DNA of 64,000 nucleotides, from positions 2,852,001 to 2,916,000 of the forward strand of contig NZ_JAGSYB010000001.1 in assembly GCF_025685415.1 (NCBI RefSeq), in the 5' to 3' direction. Below are positions 34,745 through 42,923 of this stretch, piece by piece (the first letter of the stretch is position 1; each line of letters begins with the position of its first letter). Source of the stretch: Terriglobus aquaticus (lineage in GTDB: Bacteria > Acidobacteriota > Terriglobia > Terriglobales > Acidobacteriaceae). A model generated the notes under the pieces. It did not search any database, was not told where the DNA came from, and saw only the letters and a list, made by a program, of their open reading frames with translations. The position numbers and the translations under genes are program-made.

Positions 34745-35470
34745 ATGGACATTCGGATCCGAGCCGCAGCGCTGAGTGACGTGGGCCGGCAGCGGCGCAC
34801 CAACGAGGACAGCTTCGGCTTTGACCTGGATCGCGGTCTGTTTGTGATCTGCGACGGCGTAGGCGGCCGCGCGGCGGGCGAGGTGGCGAGCCGGTCGGCC
34901 GTGGACTGTGTGCTGAGCCGCTTCCCCTACGGCGCAGATGGCACCGGCGGCGGATCGGATCTGCAGCGCGCTATCCAGGCGGCGAACCGGTCCATCTTTC
35001 AGGCGGCGCACCGTGAGCCGCTGTACGCCGGCATGGCAACCACGATTGTCGCCGCGCACTTTGATGGCAGCCGCATGTGGATTGCGCACGTGGGGGACAG
35101 CCGCGCCTACCTGTTGCGAGGCGGATCGCTGCACAGGCTTACGGACGATGATTCGCAGTTGAGCCAGATGCTTCGCGAGGGCCGCCGCGACCTGTCGCCG
35201 TGGGACATGGCGCGGATGGACAGCGTTCTGACCCAGGCCATTGGAGCGTCGGAGATGGTGGTGCCCACCGTGACGGTCTTGAATGTGGAACTGGGCGATT
35301 GTTTTCTGCTGGCGACTGATGGCATTTGCAAAGCACTCTCCAATTCCGAGATGCTGTCGTTGCTGCTGACGTCGAACTCGCCGGAGCAGGCCTGCCACCA
35401 ATTGACCTCCGCGGCGAACGCCGCGGGCGGCCTGGACAACGCAACCTGCATTATGGTCCAGATCGATTAG
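34745..35470 (+). CDS. PP2C-family protein serine/threonine phosphatase
   Basis: A 241-residue soluble phosphatase of typical Stp/PppA length. Metal-binding and catalytic motifs are intact: RTNEDS, VICDGVGGRAAGE, GMATTIVAAHF, IAHVGDSRAYLLR, LLATDGI and GLDNATCIMV. It would remove phosphate from Thr/Ser residues placed by a Hanks kinase. The kinase gene in the divergent ubiquitin-like operon and two FHA proteins in this cluster make a kinase-phosphatase-FHA set like the PpkA/PppA/Fha control known in pseudomonad T6SS. Confidence 0.92.
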   Translation: MDIRIRAAALSDVGRQRRTNEDSFGFDLDRGLFVICDGVGGRAAGEVASRSAVDCVLSRFPYGADGTGGGSDLQRAIQAANRSIFQAAHREPLYAGMATTIVAAHFDGSRMWIAHVGDSRAYLLRGGSLHRLTDDDSQLSQMLREGRRDLSPWDMARMDSVLTQAIGASEMVVPTVTVLNVELGDCFLLATDGICKALSNSEMLSLLLTSNSPEQACHQLTSAANAAGGLDNATCIMVQID

Positions 35471-35627
35471 GCGTGTAGGGGCACAACGGAGACAAGCGGC
35501 ATGAACTGAATCGGGGTCGATCATTCAAACGTCCGGGGTGGGAACCGCATCCCACTGTCAACATAGTCAAAGGACGACGCGCACCAGTCCCGGATGGATC
35601 GGGAAGAGCCACTTCTAGAGAGGTTGT

Positions 35628-37193
35628 ATGTCGCTTCCTCAGATGCAGATCGGTGATGGCACCCTGGGAACTGCACTTCTGGCCTCAGTGGAAGTGGTCC
35701 AGGAACTGAACGCCCACTGGTGGTGCACCATCGTCTGCCGCAACACGGAAGATCAGCGCGTGCCTGTGGAAAGCCTGCTGGGGCAGAGCGTTCAGGTGAA
35801 AACCACGGACGATCAGGGTGTAGAACACATCCACTTCGCCGGCACGGTGCACGACGTTGAGCTGGAATACGAGGTGTGGGGAAGCTATACCGCCACCCTG
35901 ATCGCCGTAAGCGATAGCTACGCGATGGACGTGACCGCGCACAAGCAGTACTACGCGCAGAAGAGCCTGAGCGATGTGGCAAGCACGATGGCCGGGCGCG
36001 ACGGTGTTGCGGTGAGCGTGAATGCGTCAGACACCAAACCGCTGAATTATGTGCAGTACGGCGAGACGGACTTCTCGTTTCTGCACCGCATTGCAGACGA
36101 CCACGGCGCGTGGATGCGGCCCACCCAGGGCGGACTGGAAGTCTTTGACAGCTTTCAATCCGGAACGACCGTGCAGTGGCGCGAAGAGGGCGGCCTGACC
36201 ACGTTTCGCCTGCGCGGCCAGCGGGTGAACCCCAGCTTTTCCGGATCGCACTACGATCATCACGCCATGGAGTCGAATGTGTTCCAGAGCGTGAACAAGG
36301 CACCCGCGATGTACGACGGCGGAGCGCAACTGCACAGCTCGGTACAGAGCGCGTCGCAGAAGCTGCCCTCGGGTTTTGAACCGCAACGCAGCCGCGCCAT
36401 GACCCTGGGCGACTACAACGACCAATTACAAGCAGAAAGCGAGCGCTCGCTAGGAAGCGCAGTGACCGGGTCGGGCACGTCACAGAACCAGAACCTGAAA
36501 GCGGGCGACACGATCACGATCGGCGGGTCGCTGGACGCCAAGGGCACCTATGGCCTGACTCGTGTGCATCATCGTTGGACTCCGAGCGGCTATAGCAACA
36601 GCTTCAGTTGCACGCCCTGGAAGCAGTACCGCAACGCAGCCGCACCCGTTGCACGCGCCTGGTACGGCGTGGTGCCGGCGCGTGTGGTTGACCACAACGA
36701 CCCCAAGAAGATGGGTCGTCTGAAGGTCCAGTTCTTTTGGCAGGAAGACGGCGCCACCCACTGGGCGCGCGCCACCAGCCCCCACGCCGGCCCCGACCGC
36801 GGCTTCATGTTCATGCCCGAAGTGGGCGACGAAGTCGCCGTCATCTTCGAAGACGGCGACCCCGAGCGGCCGATCATTCTTGGCTCACTCTGGAATGGCG
36901 TTCACCAGCAGCCGCGTGCCGACTTTCGCGGAGCTGACGTGGAAGACAACGCTGTGAAGCGGCTTATGACTCGAAGCGGCAATCGCATTCAGATGTCGGA
37001 TAAGGTGGGCTTCGAGACGGTCACCCTGGCAACACCGAATCACAACGTGATCAAACTCACTGAGAAGGCCGACAGCAGCGGACGAAGCAGTATCTTCATC
37101 GAAGCGCGGACGGGAGATATCGTCCTGCACGCACCGCAAGGTCGGGTGCACATCGAAGCTCTGTACTATTCCAAAGACATCGGCCCGGCGTAA
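35628..37193 (+). CDS. vgrG: Type VI secretion spike protein VgrG (TssI)
   Basis: A 521-residue protein with gp27-like domains (residues 1-330, including YGETDFSFLHRIADDHGAWMR) and a gp5-type OB domain near 345-430 with GRLKVQFFWQEDG and the VgrG signature FMFMPEVGDEVAVIFEDGDPERPIILGSLWNG. A short beta-helical end (IFIEARTGDIVLHAPQGRVHIEA) forms the spike tip. It has no enzymatic extension. It caps the Hcp tube and carries effectors; the unknown genes after it are candidates. AGAGGTTGT precedes the start. Confidence 0.93.
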   Translation: MSLPQMQIGDGTLGTALLASVEVVQELNAHWWCTIVCRNTEDQRVPVESLLGQSVQVKTTDDQGVEHIHFAGTVHDVELEYEVWGSYTATLIAVSDSYAMDVTAHKQYYAQKSLSDVASTMAGRDGVAVSVNASDTKPLNYVQYGETDFSFLHRIADDHGAWMRPTQGGLEVFDSFQSGTTVQWREEGGLTTFRLRGQRVNPSFSGSHYDHHAMESNVFQSVNKAPAMYDGGAQLHSSVQSASQKLPSGFEPQRSRAMTLGDYNDQLQAESERSLGSAVTGSGTSQNQNLKAGDTITIGGSLDAKGTYGLTRVHHRWTPSGYSNSFSCTPWKQYRNAAAPVARAWYGVVPARVVDHNDPKKMGRLKVQFFWQEDGATHWARATSPHAGPDRGFMFMPEVGDEVAVIFEDGDPERPIILGSLWNGVHQQPRADFRGADVEDNAVKRLMTRSGNRIQMSDKVGFETVTLATPNHNVIKLTEKADSSGRSSIFIEARTGDIVLHAPQGRVHIEALYYSKDIGPA

Positions 37194-37271
37194 TCCGGAG
37201 AGCAACGGGCAGATCCGGAAACGTGACGAGAAACGCACCGCCGCTGAGAGCGTAGGAGAAAGACAAGTCCA

Positions 37272-37802
37272 ATGAGCCGCCAGTTTCTGCTAGGTGTGGC
37301 GTTTGTAGCGCTGATCATTTTCCTTCTGTGGGGACCGTTGCGCCGGTTGGTCTTCGGTGCCTCGGCGGGACGTGGTGCTGCCGGTGAGTGGGTTGGCACG
37401 ATCACGATCACGGATGGCTATCCCCGGCCGGCAGAAGGAACTCTGGTGCGGAAACCATTGGCAACTCCCTTGCATGGTGCTGTGTACGTAAAGCTCTCCA
37501 CTAGCGACGGATTTATGCAGGAGTACAGCGGACCTGGCCAGATCCACCTGAAGGGCCATGCCGAAGATCTCGCGTTCCGACTTGGATCATTCCGCATTCA
37601 TCCGCCTGAGATTCGTGCCCAGGGCGCATTTCTGTGCAAGGGATTGCTCGAGGACGGCGTTACAGGGACCTATCAACCAAACGCGATCCACATAGAACAC
37701 CGGTACTCTCCAGGAACAATGGACGGGAGTGTGGCCTTCACGATCGATCTTCACCGAGGTTCCGAGTCGGATTACCAGCAGCTTCAGAAATCGTTACCCT
37801 GA
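37272..37802 (+). CDS. Hypothetical membrane-anchored protein downstream of vgrG
   Basis: A 176-residue protein with one N-terminal hydrophobic helix (LLGVAFVALIIFLLWGPL), followed by a predicted beta-rich domain with several conserved-looking turns (GEWVGTITITDGYPRP, SGPGQIHLKGHAEDL). No catalytic motif is evident and I recognise no family. It follows vgrG closely and precedes another unknown gene, so it may be a VgrG cargo-handling or immunity protein acting in the periplasm. It does not resemble TssL/DotU, which has more helical structure and a C-terminal membrane segment. Confidence 0.6.
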   Translation: MSRQFLLGVAFVALIIFLLWGPLRRLVFGASAGRGAAGEWVGTITITDGYPRPAEGTLVRKPLATPLHGAVYVKLSTSDGFMQEYSGPGQIHLKGHAEDLAFRLGSFRIHPPEIRAQGAFLCKGLLEDGVTGTYQPNAIHIEHRYSPGTMDGSVAFTIDLHRGSESDYQQLQKSLP

Positions 37803-37838
37803 CCTCGGGAACTTGCAGTCGAATTGGAGGAGCCTGAC

Positions 37839-38609
37839 ATGAGTGAACCAGCCGAACCAGTGCAACCACTGCCCACAAGCAGCGGCAACATAGTTTCCAA
37901 TGCAGCCAAGGGCGCTTGGGACGAGGTTGCTGGAAAAGATAACGTCTTCAAAGGCGCCATAAAGACATTCACTGGCAAGAACGCGTATGAGTCGGAAAAA
38001 GTCGAGCAGTCCTACAAGATGCTGACACCGGAAGGCATGATCTCCGCTTCGGCTCTTTCAGCACTCCAGGCTGGTCAGCATCAAGAGATTACTCGCGGTA
38101 ACGCGGCCATGCAGGTGACGCAGGACCGCTACACCTTCATTGATGGGAACGAGATACAACGCATCCTGCAGACGCAGCGCGAGGAGACACACGGCGATGC
38201 GAACTTCAGTTGGTTGGCCAACCGGAATATCGCGGTCCAGGGGAACGAAGAGCATCTGACGTATGGCGACCTGGACACCTATGTGCGGGGCGAGAGCGTT
38301 GAGATGTTTGTAGGCAAGCATGAAGTCACGGCTCCCGAAGAGTTCGAATGGAAACAATTGGAACGGGGCTTCTCCTACCTGAAGCAGGACATGATGGTGG
38401 CAGGTTTAGACCTGCACGTTTCGCAGATTGATGTTCATCAAGTCGACGTAGAAGTGAGTGGCCTGGAGACAAAAGTTCACGGAGGCAGTCACGATCTTCG
38501 GGGCGAAGGCGTAAAGATCCACGCCTTCTTCTCGCGTATCGGCAGCCATTTGGAAGCGACCCTGCACGCCAATCCGCTCATCTCGCTAGGCCTGGATATT
38601 CCCTTCTAG
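37839..38609 (+). CDS. Hypothetical VgrG-linked protein with beta-helical repeats
   Basis: Start ATG 37839 is preceded by GGAGG with eight-base spacing, giving 256 residues. The N-terminal 70 residues are polar (KGAWDEVAGKDNVF, GKNAYESEKVEQSY). From about residue 110 there is a series of short alternating strands (AVQGNEEHLTYGDLDTYVRGESVEMFVGKHEV in three pieces, then DLHVSQIDVHQVDVEVSGLETKVHGGSHDL) that look like a beta-helix or needle. Such structures occur on VgrG tips and in secreted effector carriers. No toxin motif is seen. It may be a spike extension, adaptor or effector. Confidence 0.6.
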   Translation: MSEPAEPVQPLPTSSGNIVSNAAKGAWDEVAGKDNVFKGAIKTFTGKNAYESEKVEQSYKMLTPEGMISASALSALQAGQHQEITRGNAAMQVTQDRYTFIDGNEIQRILQTQREETHGDANFSWLANRNIAVQGNEEHLTYGDLDTYVRGESVEMFVGKHEVTAPEEFEWKQLERGFSYLKQDMMVAGLDLHVSQIDVHQVDVEVSGLETKVHGGSHDLRGEGVKIHAFFSRIGSHLEATLHANPLISLGLDIPF

Positions 38610-38644
38610 TCGCACTCAAAACTGTTTTCTTTGCAGGAGGCTCA

Positions 38645-39544
38645 TTGGAGGCAACCGGCGGTACACCGGCAAGACGCCCGCGATTGACGGTCGATGATGG
38701 CTTCGCGCCTTGGATTCGGGCCGAGCAGGGTGTTGGAGATGTGACTCTGTTGTGGTTGCCGGTAGCCGCCTTTCCCATGTCACACGGAGAAAAGGCGTGG
38801 CTGTTCACTTTCTTGACGCGGTTGCACAAAGCACTCGCGGAGAAGCATGGATTGCGGGAAGAAATTTTCTTGCAGTTCAAGGCGTTGGACCAGTTTGGCG
38901 ATGAGTTTAGGCGCTATGTAAACACCTGCATGATCCGCGTTGGGATCGGTCGTGCTGGTGACGAACCGTTCTCAGGCATGCCGCCGCGCGAGGAAGTGCA
39001 GCGGTACGTCGATGAGCGCACGTCCTTCGACTACAAAGACTGGATGGCCGATTACCTGGTGTGGTTTGTCGGGAAGGATGCGAGTGGACAACGGGAACGC
39101 TTTGGCGGCTTCGGCGGAATGTTGACCGTGCTGATGCAGCCTGACGCTCAGATACGAGCACCGAAATTCTCAGTGACACCTGCCATGCGCAACGCCTTGC
39201 CGGTGTTTAGCCGTTTCGATGTAGATGGCTTGCTGAAGAGTTCAGCCTCACTGCAAGACAGCTTTCAAGCCCGCAGCAAAGCCATGTTCGGAGCAGGCCT
39301 GGAGGACACTCCCGAGTATCCGGGCATCCCCTTCATCATGCCACTGCTGAAGTCCGCGCAGTTCTTTCTGGCGGATGAGCAAAAGAGGAATCAGTGGTTC
39401 ACGTTATTTGATCTGTATGTAACGGAAAGCGTCGTGGACAAAGGCGTACTTCTCGCATTCCAGAAGACGGAGTACGAGCGGGTGCTGCTCGATGTACTGG
39501 AAACGATGAGAGCCGACACCAGATATCCGAGCGTGACTCGATGA
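38645..39544 (+). CDS. Unknown protein, first of two tandem paralogues after vgrG
   Basis: A 299-residue protein starting at TTG 38645 behind AGGAGG; a later ATG at 38777 is possible. No family recognised. Its C-terminal third contains PFIMPLLKSAQFFL, QWFTLFDLYVTESVVDKGVL and EYERVLLDVLE, a pattern repeated in the next protein, so the two arose by duplication. Cytoplasmic by absence of signal or membrane helices. The stop overlaps the next start (ATGA). An immunity or chaperone role for nearby VgrG cargo is possible. Confidence 0.6.
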   Translation: MEATGGTPARRPRLTVDDGFAPWIRAEQGVGDVTLLWLPVAAFPMSHGEKAWLFTFLTRLHKALAEKHGLREEIFLQFKALDQFGDEFRRYVNTCMIRVGIGRAGDEPFSGMPPREEVQRYVDERTSFDYKDWMADYLVWFVGKDASGQRERFGGFGGMLTVLMQPDAQIRAPKFSVTPAMRNALPVFSRFDVDGLLKSSASLQDSFQARSKAMFGAGLEDTPEYPGIPFIMPLLKSAQFFLADEQKRNQWFTLFDLYVTESVVDKGVLLAFQKTEYERVLLDVLETMRADTRYPSVTR

Positions 39545-40344
39545 TGGCCGGCTTGGAGCAACCGGGGCCGCATCACCAGACACTGGTGCCACTGGCGAGC
39601 CCAGCCGGCTGGAACGCTTCTCTGTGGAAGATGCCGCGATTTCCGCTGGACGAGCAGAGCCGGGAGGCGATAGCCCATTCCATGGTGAACCTGTGCAGCC
39701 TCGCAGTAGCAGCAGGCTTGCAGGGGCAGCTTTTCCTGCAAAGCTGGAAACTCTCGGCGGAAACAGGCAACAATGTGGTCACTGCACATTTGCCGCAATG
39801 GCAACCTCGCCGAGGCTTGGGCATTTGGCCCGCTGGTCCGGCACCCACCGGCTGGACAGAAGAGAGCCTGATGAATGCGGCCGCTGCGGCGTTCCAGGGA
39901 CAAGAACCGCGGCTACCCGTTCACCACCTGCTGCAGCTACGAACCGACAATCAACAGCTTCCGTCGGCGGTGCGGAAGATGACAGGGCGGGGCGTGGCAC
40001 TTGTAGTCTTCTCCAAACAAGACCGGTCTGAGTCGCTGGAGCGCAACGCTGGCTTTTACCGCGATCAGGTAGAGGGCAGATTCAAGCGGTCGCCGTTTTT
40101 CATGCCGCTGCTCGACGAAACAGGTCTGCTTTCATTCTCTGGTGCTGACCACACCGAACAATGGATGCACGGCCTGGACATTTACGTGCGCGAGACAGCC
40201 GAAGATGAAGGGGTGCTGATTGTGTCTCGCGCGGCTTACACACACGTGATCGACGAGTGGCTTCGGGTGGCCACGGACCATCGGCAAACCGCCGCCGAAA
40301 TTCGCGACGCGCTAGCAGATGCTCCGCGTTCAGTTAGTGGATGA
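39541..40344 (+). CDS. Unknown protein, second tandem paralogue
   Basis: A 267-residue protein, start ATG 39541 overlapping the previous stop (a second ATG is at 39544). It shares with its neighbour the C-terminal pattern PFFMPLLDETGLL, QWMHGLDIYVRETAEDEGVLI and AYTHVIDEWLR, while the N-terminal half is less alike. No catalytic motif or signal peptide is seen. It is the last gene of the secretion region; its 3' end overlaps the convergent trmFO gene by 11 bases, which makes a shared transcript beyond this point unlikely. Confidence 0.6.
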   Translation: MMAGLEQPGPHHQTLVPLASPAGWNASLWKMPRFPLDEQSREAIAHSMVNLCSLAVAAGLQGQLFLQSWKLSAETGNNVVTAHLPQWQPRRGLGIWPAGPAPTGWTEESLMNAAAAAFQGQEPRLPVHHLLQLRTDNQQLPSAVRKMTGRGVALVVFSKQDRSESLERNAGFYRDQVEGRFKRSPFFMPLLDETGLLSFSGADHTEQWMHGLDIYVRETAEDEGVLIVSRAAYTHVIDEWLRVATDHRQTAAEIRDALADAPRSVSG

Positions 40345-41653
40345 TCCAGTCCTGCCAGGCGGCGAGGCCGCGTTCGCACTGGAGGCGGTGGCGTTCTTTT
40401 TTGTCACGGATCTTGCGGCGAAGGTCTTCCTCGAGTGGGGGTAGCAGGTCGAAGGTGATGTTGGCGGGTTGGAAGCGCTTGGTGTCGGCGTGCGTGATGT
40501 AGTGGACGAGTGAGCCGTTGGCGGTGAGGCGGGGCGCGGGGGTGGGCTGCTCTCCGCGTGCGACCCCAGCGGCGAAGCGGCCGGCTAGCATGCCGCCCGC
40601 GATGGATTCGGTGTATCCCTCCACGCCGCTCAACTGGCCGGCGATGAAGATCTGAGGGTGCTCGCGCAGTTGCAGCGTCTCGGTCAGCAGCGATGGCGAG
40701 TGGATGTAGGTGTTGCGGTGGATCTGGCCGTAGCGCAGGAACTCCGCGCGCTCCAGGCCTGGGATGAGGCGCAGGATCGTCTTCTGGTCGCCGTACTTGA
40801 TGTGGTTCTGGAAACCGACGAGGTTGTAGCTGTCGGCGCGCAGGTTTTCCTGCCGCAATTGCACGACGGCCCACGGCGTTTGGCCCGTCTTTGGGTTGCG
40901 CAGGCCCACGGGCTTCATGCAGCCGAAGCGCAGGGTGTCGCGGCCGCGCCGGGCGAGTTCCTCGATGGGCAGGCAGCCTTCGAAGTAGTCCAGCCGCTCC
41001 CACTCCTTGGCCTCCACCTCGTGCGCCGCGATGAGCGCGTCATAGAAGCGGTCGTACTCATCTTTGGTGAACGGGCAGTTGATATAATCGGCGGTCCCTT
41101 TGTCCCAGCGCGCCGCGAAGTACACGCGATCCATGTCGATGGTGGTGGCATCGACGACGGGCGCGATGGAGTCGTAGAAGCTGAGGTGATCGGTGCCTGT
41201 CAGGCGCTGCAGTTCTGCTGTCAGCGCCGGTGACGTGAGCGGACCGGTAGCCAGCACGGTCAGATGGTCGCCGTTCTCTTCCAGCGTTGTCACTTCTTCC
41301 CGCACGACGGTGATTCGTGGCTCGGCGGCAATGCGCTCCGCGACACGACGCGAGAACTCCGCGCGATCCACCGCAAGCGCGTGCCCCGCAGGCACCGCGC
41401 AGGCATCTGCCTCCTGCAGCAGAACACAACCTGCAGCGCGCATCTCCTGCTTCAGCAACCACGGTGCGGTGTTTTCGCTCTCGCTCTTCAACGAGTTGGA
41501 GCAGACTAACTCGGCGAAATCGGCCGTCTGGTGCGCCTCGGTCGAACGATGCGGACGCATCTCAAACAGCGTCACTTCGCAGCCTGCGCGTGCTGCCTGC
41601 AGCGCGGCCTCTGGCCCGGCCAGGCCGCCGCCGATTACATGGATCTTCTTCAC
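40334..41653 (-). CDS. trmFO: tRNA (uracil-54-C5)-methyltransferase TrmFO (folate/FAD dependent)
   Basis: A 439-residue protein matching TrmFO length. The FAD-binding start IHVIGGGLAGPEAALQAA, EMRPHRSTEAHQT and the catalytic-cysteine region LVCSNSLKSE are conserved, as are GCMKPVGLRNPKTG and GQLSGVEGYTESIAGG near the C-terminus. TrmFO makes 5-methyluridine at tRNA position 54 with methylenetetrahydrofolate and NAD(P)H. Single gene on the minus strand, convergent with the last secretion-region gene. Confidence 0.97.
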   Translation of the reverse strand: MKKIHVIGGGLAGPEAALQAARAGCEVTLFEMRPHRSTEAHQTADFAELVCSNSLKSESENTAPWLLKQEMRAAGCVLLQEADACAVPAGHALAVDRAEFSRRVAERIAAEPRITVVREEVTTLEENGDHLTVLATGPLTSPALTAELQRLTGTDHLSFYDSIAPVVDATTIDMDRVYFAARWDKGTADYINCPFTKDEYDRFYDALIAAHEVEAKEWERLDYFEGCLPIEELARRGRDTLRFGCMKPVGLRNPKTGQTPWAVVQLRQENLRADSYNLVGFQNHIKYGDQKTILRLIPGLERAEFLRYGQIHRNTYIHSPSLLTETLQLREHPQIFIAGQLSGVEGYTESIAGGMLAGRFAAGVARGEQPTPAPRLTANGSLVHYITHADTKRFQPANITFDLLPPLEEDLRRKIRDKKERHRLQCERGLAAWQDWIIH

Positions 41654-41698
41654 ACCTCTATTGTCTCGCGTAGCGAGAGGAGGCGCTGCAGGCAGGCG

Positions 41699-42529
41699 TT
41701 AGAGCATCGCCAGCCTCATCTTCTTTTTAGGTGGAGCGAACGCGCCGTCAATCGTGCGCAGGTCATCGTCATCCAGCTTCAACTCTGCCGCCGCGGCGTT
41801 CTCTTCCACATGCGCCACGCTGCCAGCCTTGGGGATCGCCTGCAGCGATTGCCGCAAACACCAGGCCAGCGCCACCTGCGCCGGTGTCACACCGTGCTTC
41901 TGCGCTACCTTGCGAAGCGCCGCGGACTGCAGCAGCTCGCCGCCCTGTCCGACCGGTGAGTACGCCATGACACCGATGCGCTGCTGCTGGCACCAGGGCA
42001 GCAGGTCGAATTCAATGCCGCGGTTCTCGGGGTTGTAGAGCACCTGGTTCGCAACGCAGGCACCGCCGCTGGGCAGCGCAAGCAGTTCCTCCATATCGTC
42101 TACATCGAAATTGGACACGCCCCAATCGCGAATCTTGCCCTGTTCCCGCAGCCGTTCGAAGCCGGCAAGTGTATCGGCAAGAGCGTACCGTCCGCGCCAG
42201 TGCAGCAGGTACAGATCCAGGGCATCGGTTCCAAGCCGTCGCAGACTGGCTTCACAACTGCGCACCACGCCTTCGGCTGACGCATTGCTCGGCAACACTT
42301 TGCTGACCAGATAAATCTGTTCGCGGATACCGCGAATCGCCTCGCCGACCAGCGATTCAGAGCGGCCGCTGCCGTACATCTCGGCGGTGTCGATGACCGT
42401 CAGGCCGAGTTCGACGCCACGCCGTAGCGCGGCGATCTCTGCCGCGCGCTTCTGCGGCTTCTCGCCCATGTACCAGGTTCCTTGGCCCAGCACGGGCACT
42501 TCGCGGTCGCCGAACCAAATCGTCTTCAC
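41699..42529 (-). CDS. Aldo/keto reductase
   Basis: A 276-residue NADP(H)-dependent (alpha/beta)8 oxidoreductase. The catalytic tetrad residues are visible: Asp and Tyr in IDTAEMYGSGRSE, Lys in LVSKVLP and His in LYLLHWRG. SNF in WGVSNFD and IPKAGS near the C-terminus match the cofactor-binding segments. Substrate cannot be assigned. It is separated from trmFO by 45 bases and could share its transcript. Confidence 0.92.
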   Translation of the reverse strand: MKTIWFGDREVPVLGQGTWYMGEKPQKRAAEIAALRRGVELGLTVIDTAEMYGSGRSESLVGEAIRGIREQIYLVSKVLPSNASAEGVVRSCEASLRRLGTDALDLYLLHWRGRYALADTLAGFERLREQGKIRDWGVSNFDVDDMEELLALPSGGACVANQVLYNPENRGIEFDLLPWCQQQRIGVMAYSPVGQGGELLQSAALRKVAQKHGVTPAQVALAWCLRQSLQAIPKAGSVAHVEENAAAAELKLDDDDLRTIDGAFAPPKKKMRLAML

Positions 42530-42633
42530 ACCTGCATTGGATGCCGTTGCTACACGGAGCTACGGAACTCGTTGGCCATTGCCTGCGTATCTCTCATTGC
42601 GCTCGCTTCGCGGGCGCAACGGAGCGTCAACCA

Positions 42634-42855
42634 ATGCTGCTCTTCCTCGTCATCCTCTTTCTTCTGCTGCACCGCCGGCGCTGGTATGGATACGGGTACT
42701 ACCCGTACTGGGGCTATCCGCAGTACCGCGGTTACGGTCCGTACGGACCCAGCTACAACGGCTATGTGTGGAACGGCTACGCCTGGCAGCCACAGTACGG
42801 CCCAGCCTACTACCGGGGTGGTTACGGCTACTGCCGTCGGGCCTACTGGTGGTAA
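42634..42855 (+). CDS. Small membrane-anchored Tyr/Gly-rich protein
   Basis: A 73-residue protein starting at ATG 42634 (GGAG nine bases upstream). The first dozen residues (MLLFLVILFLLL) make a hydrophobic anchor, then HRRR, then a stretch unusually rich in Tyr, Gly, Trp and Pro (YGYGYYPYWGY-type repeats) ending CRRAYWW. Such composition is seen in small surface or adhesive proteins in many bacteria but I recognise no family. The strong composition bias makes gene calling less certain. Confidence 0.5.
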   Translation: MLLFLVILFLLLHRRRWYGYGYYPYWGYPQYRGYGPYGPSYNGYVWNGYAWQPQYGPAYYRGGYGYCRRAYWW

Positions 42856-42923
42856 GCGCCACATGGCGCACACAGACATAGCCCGGCGCTCCCGGTGCAT
42901 CCCACCGTGCGAGGGCAAAAGCA

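Noticed and set aside
37272-37802. Candidate TssL/DotU
   Set aside because: It has a single N-terminal membrane helix and a beta-rich domain, unlike DotU proteins, which are helical with a C-terminal membrane anchor.
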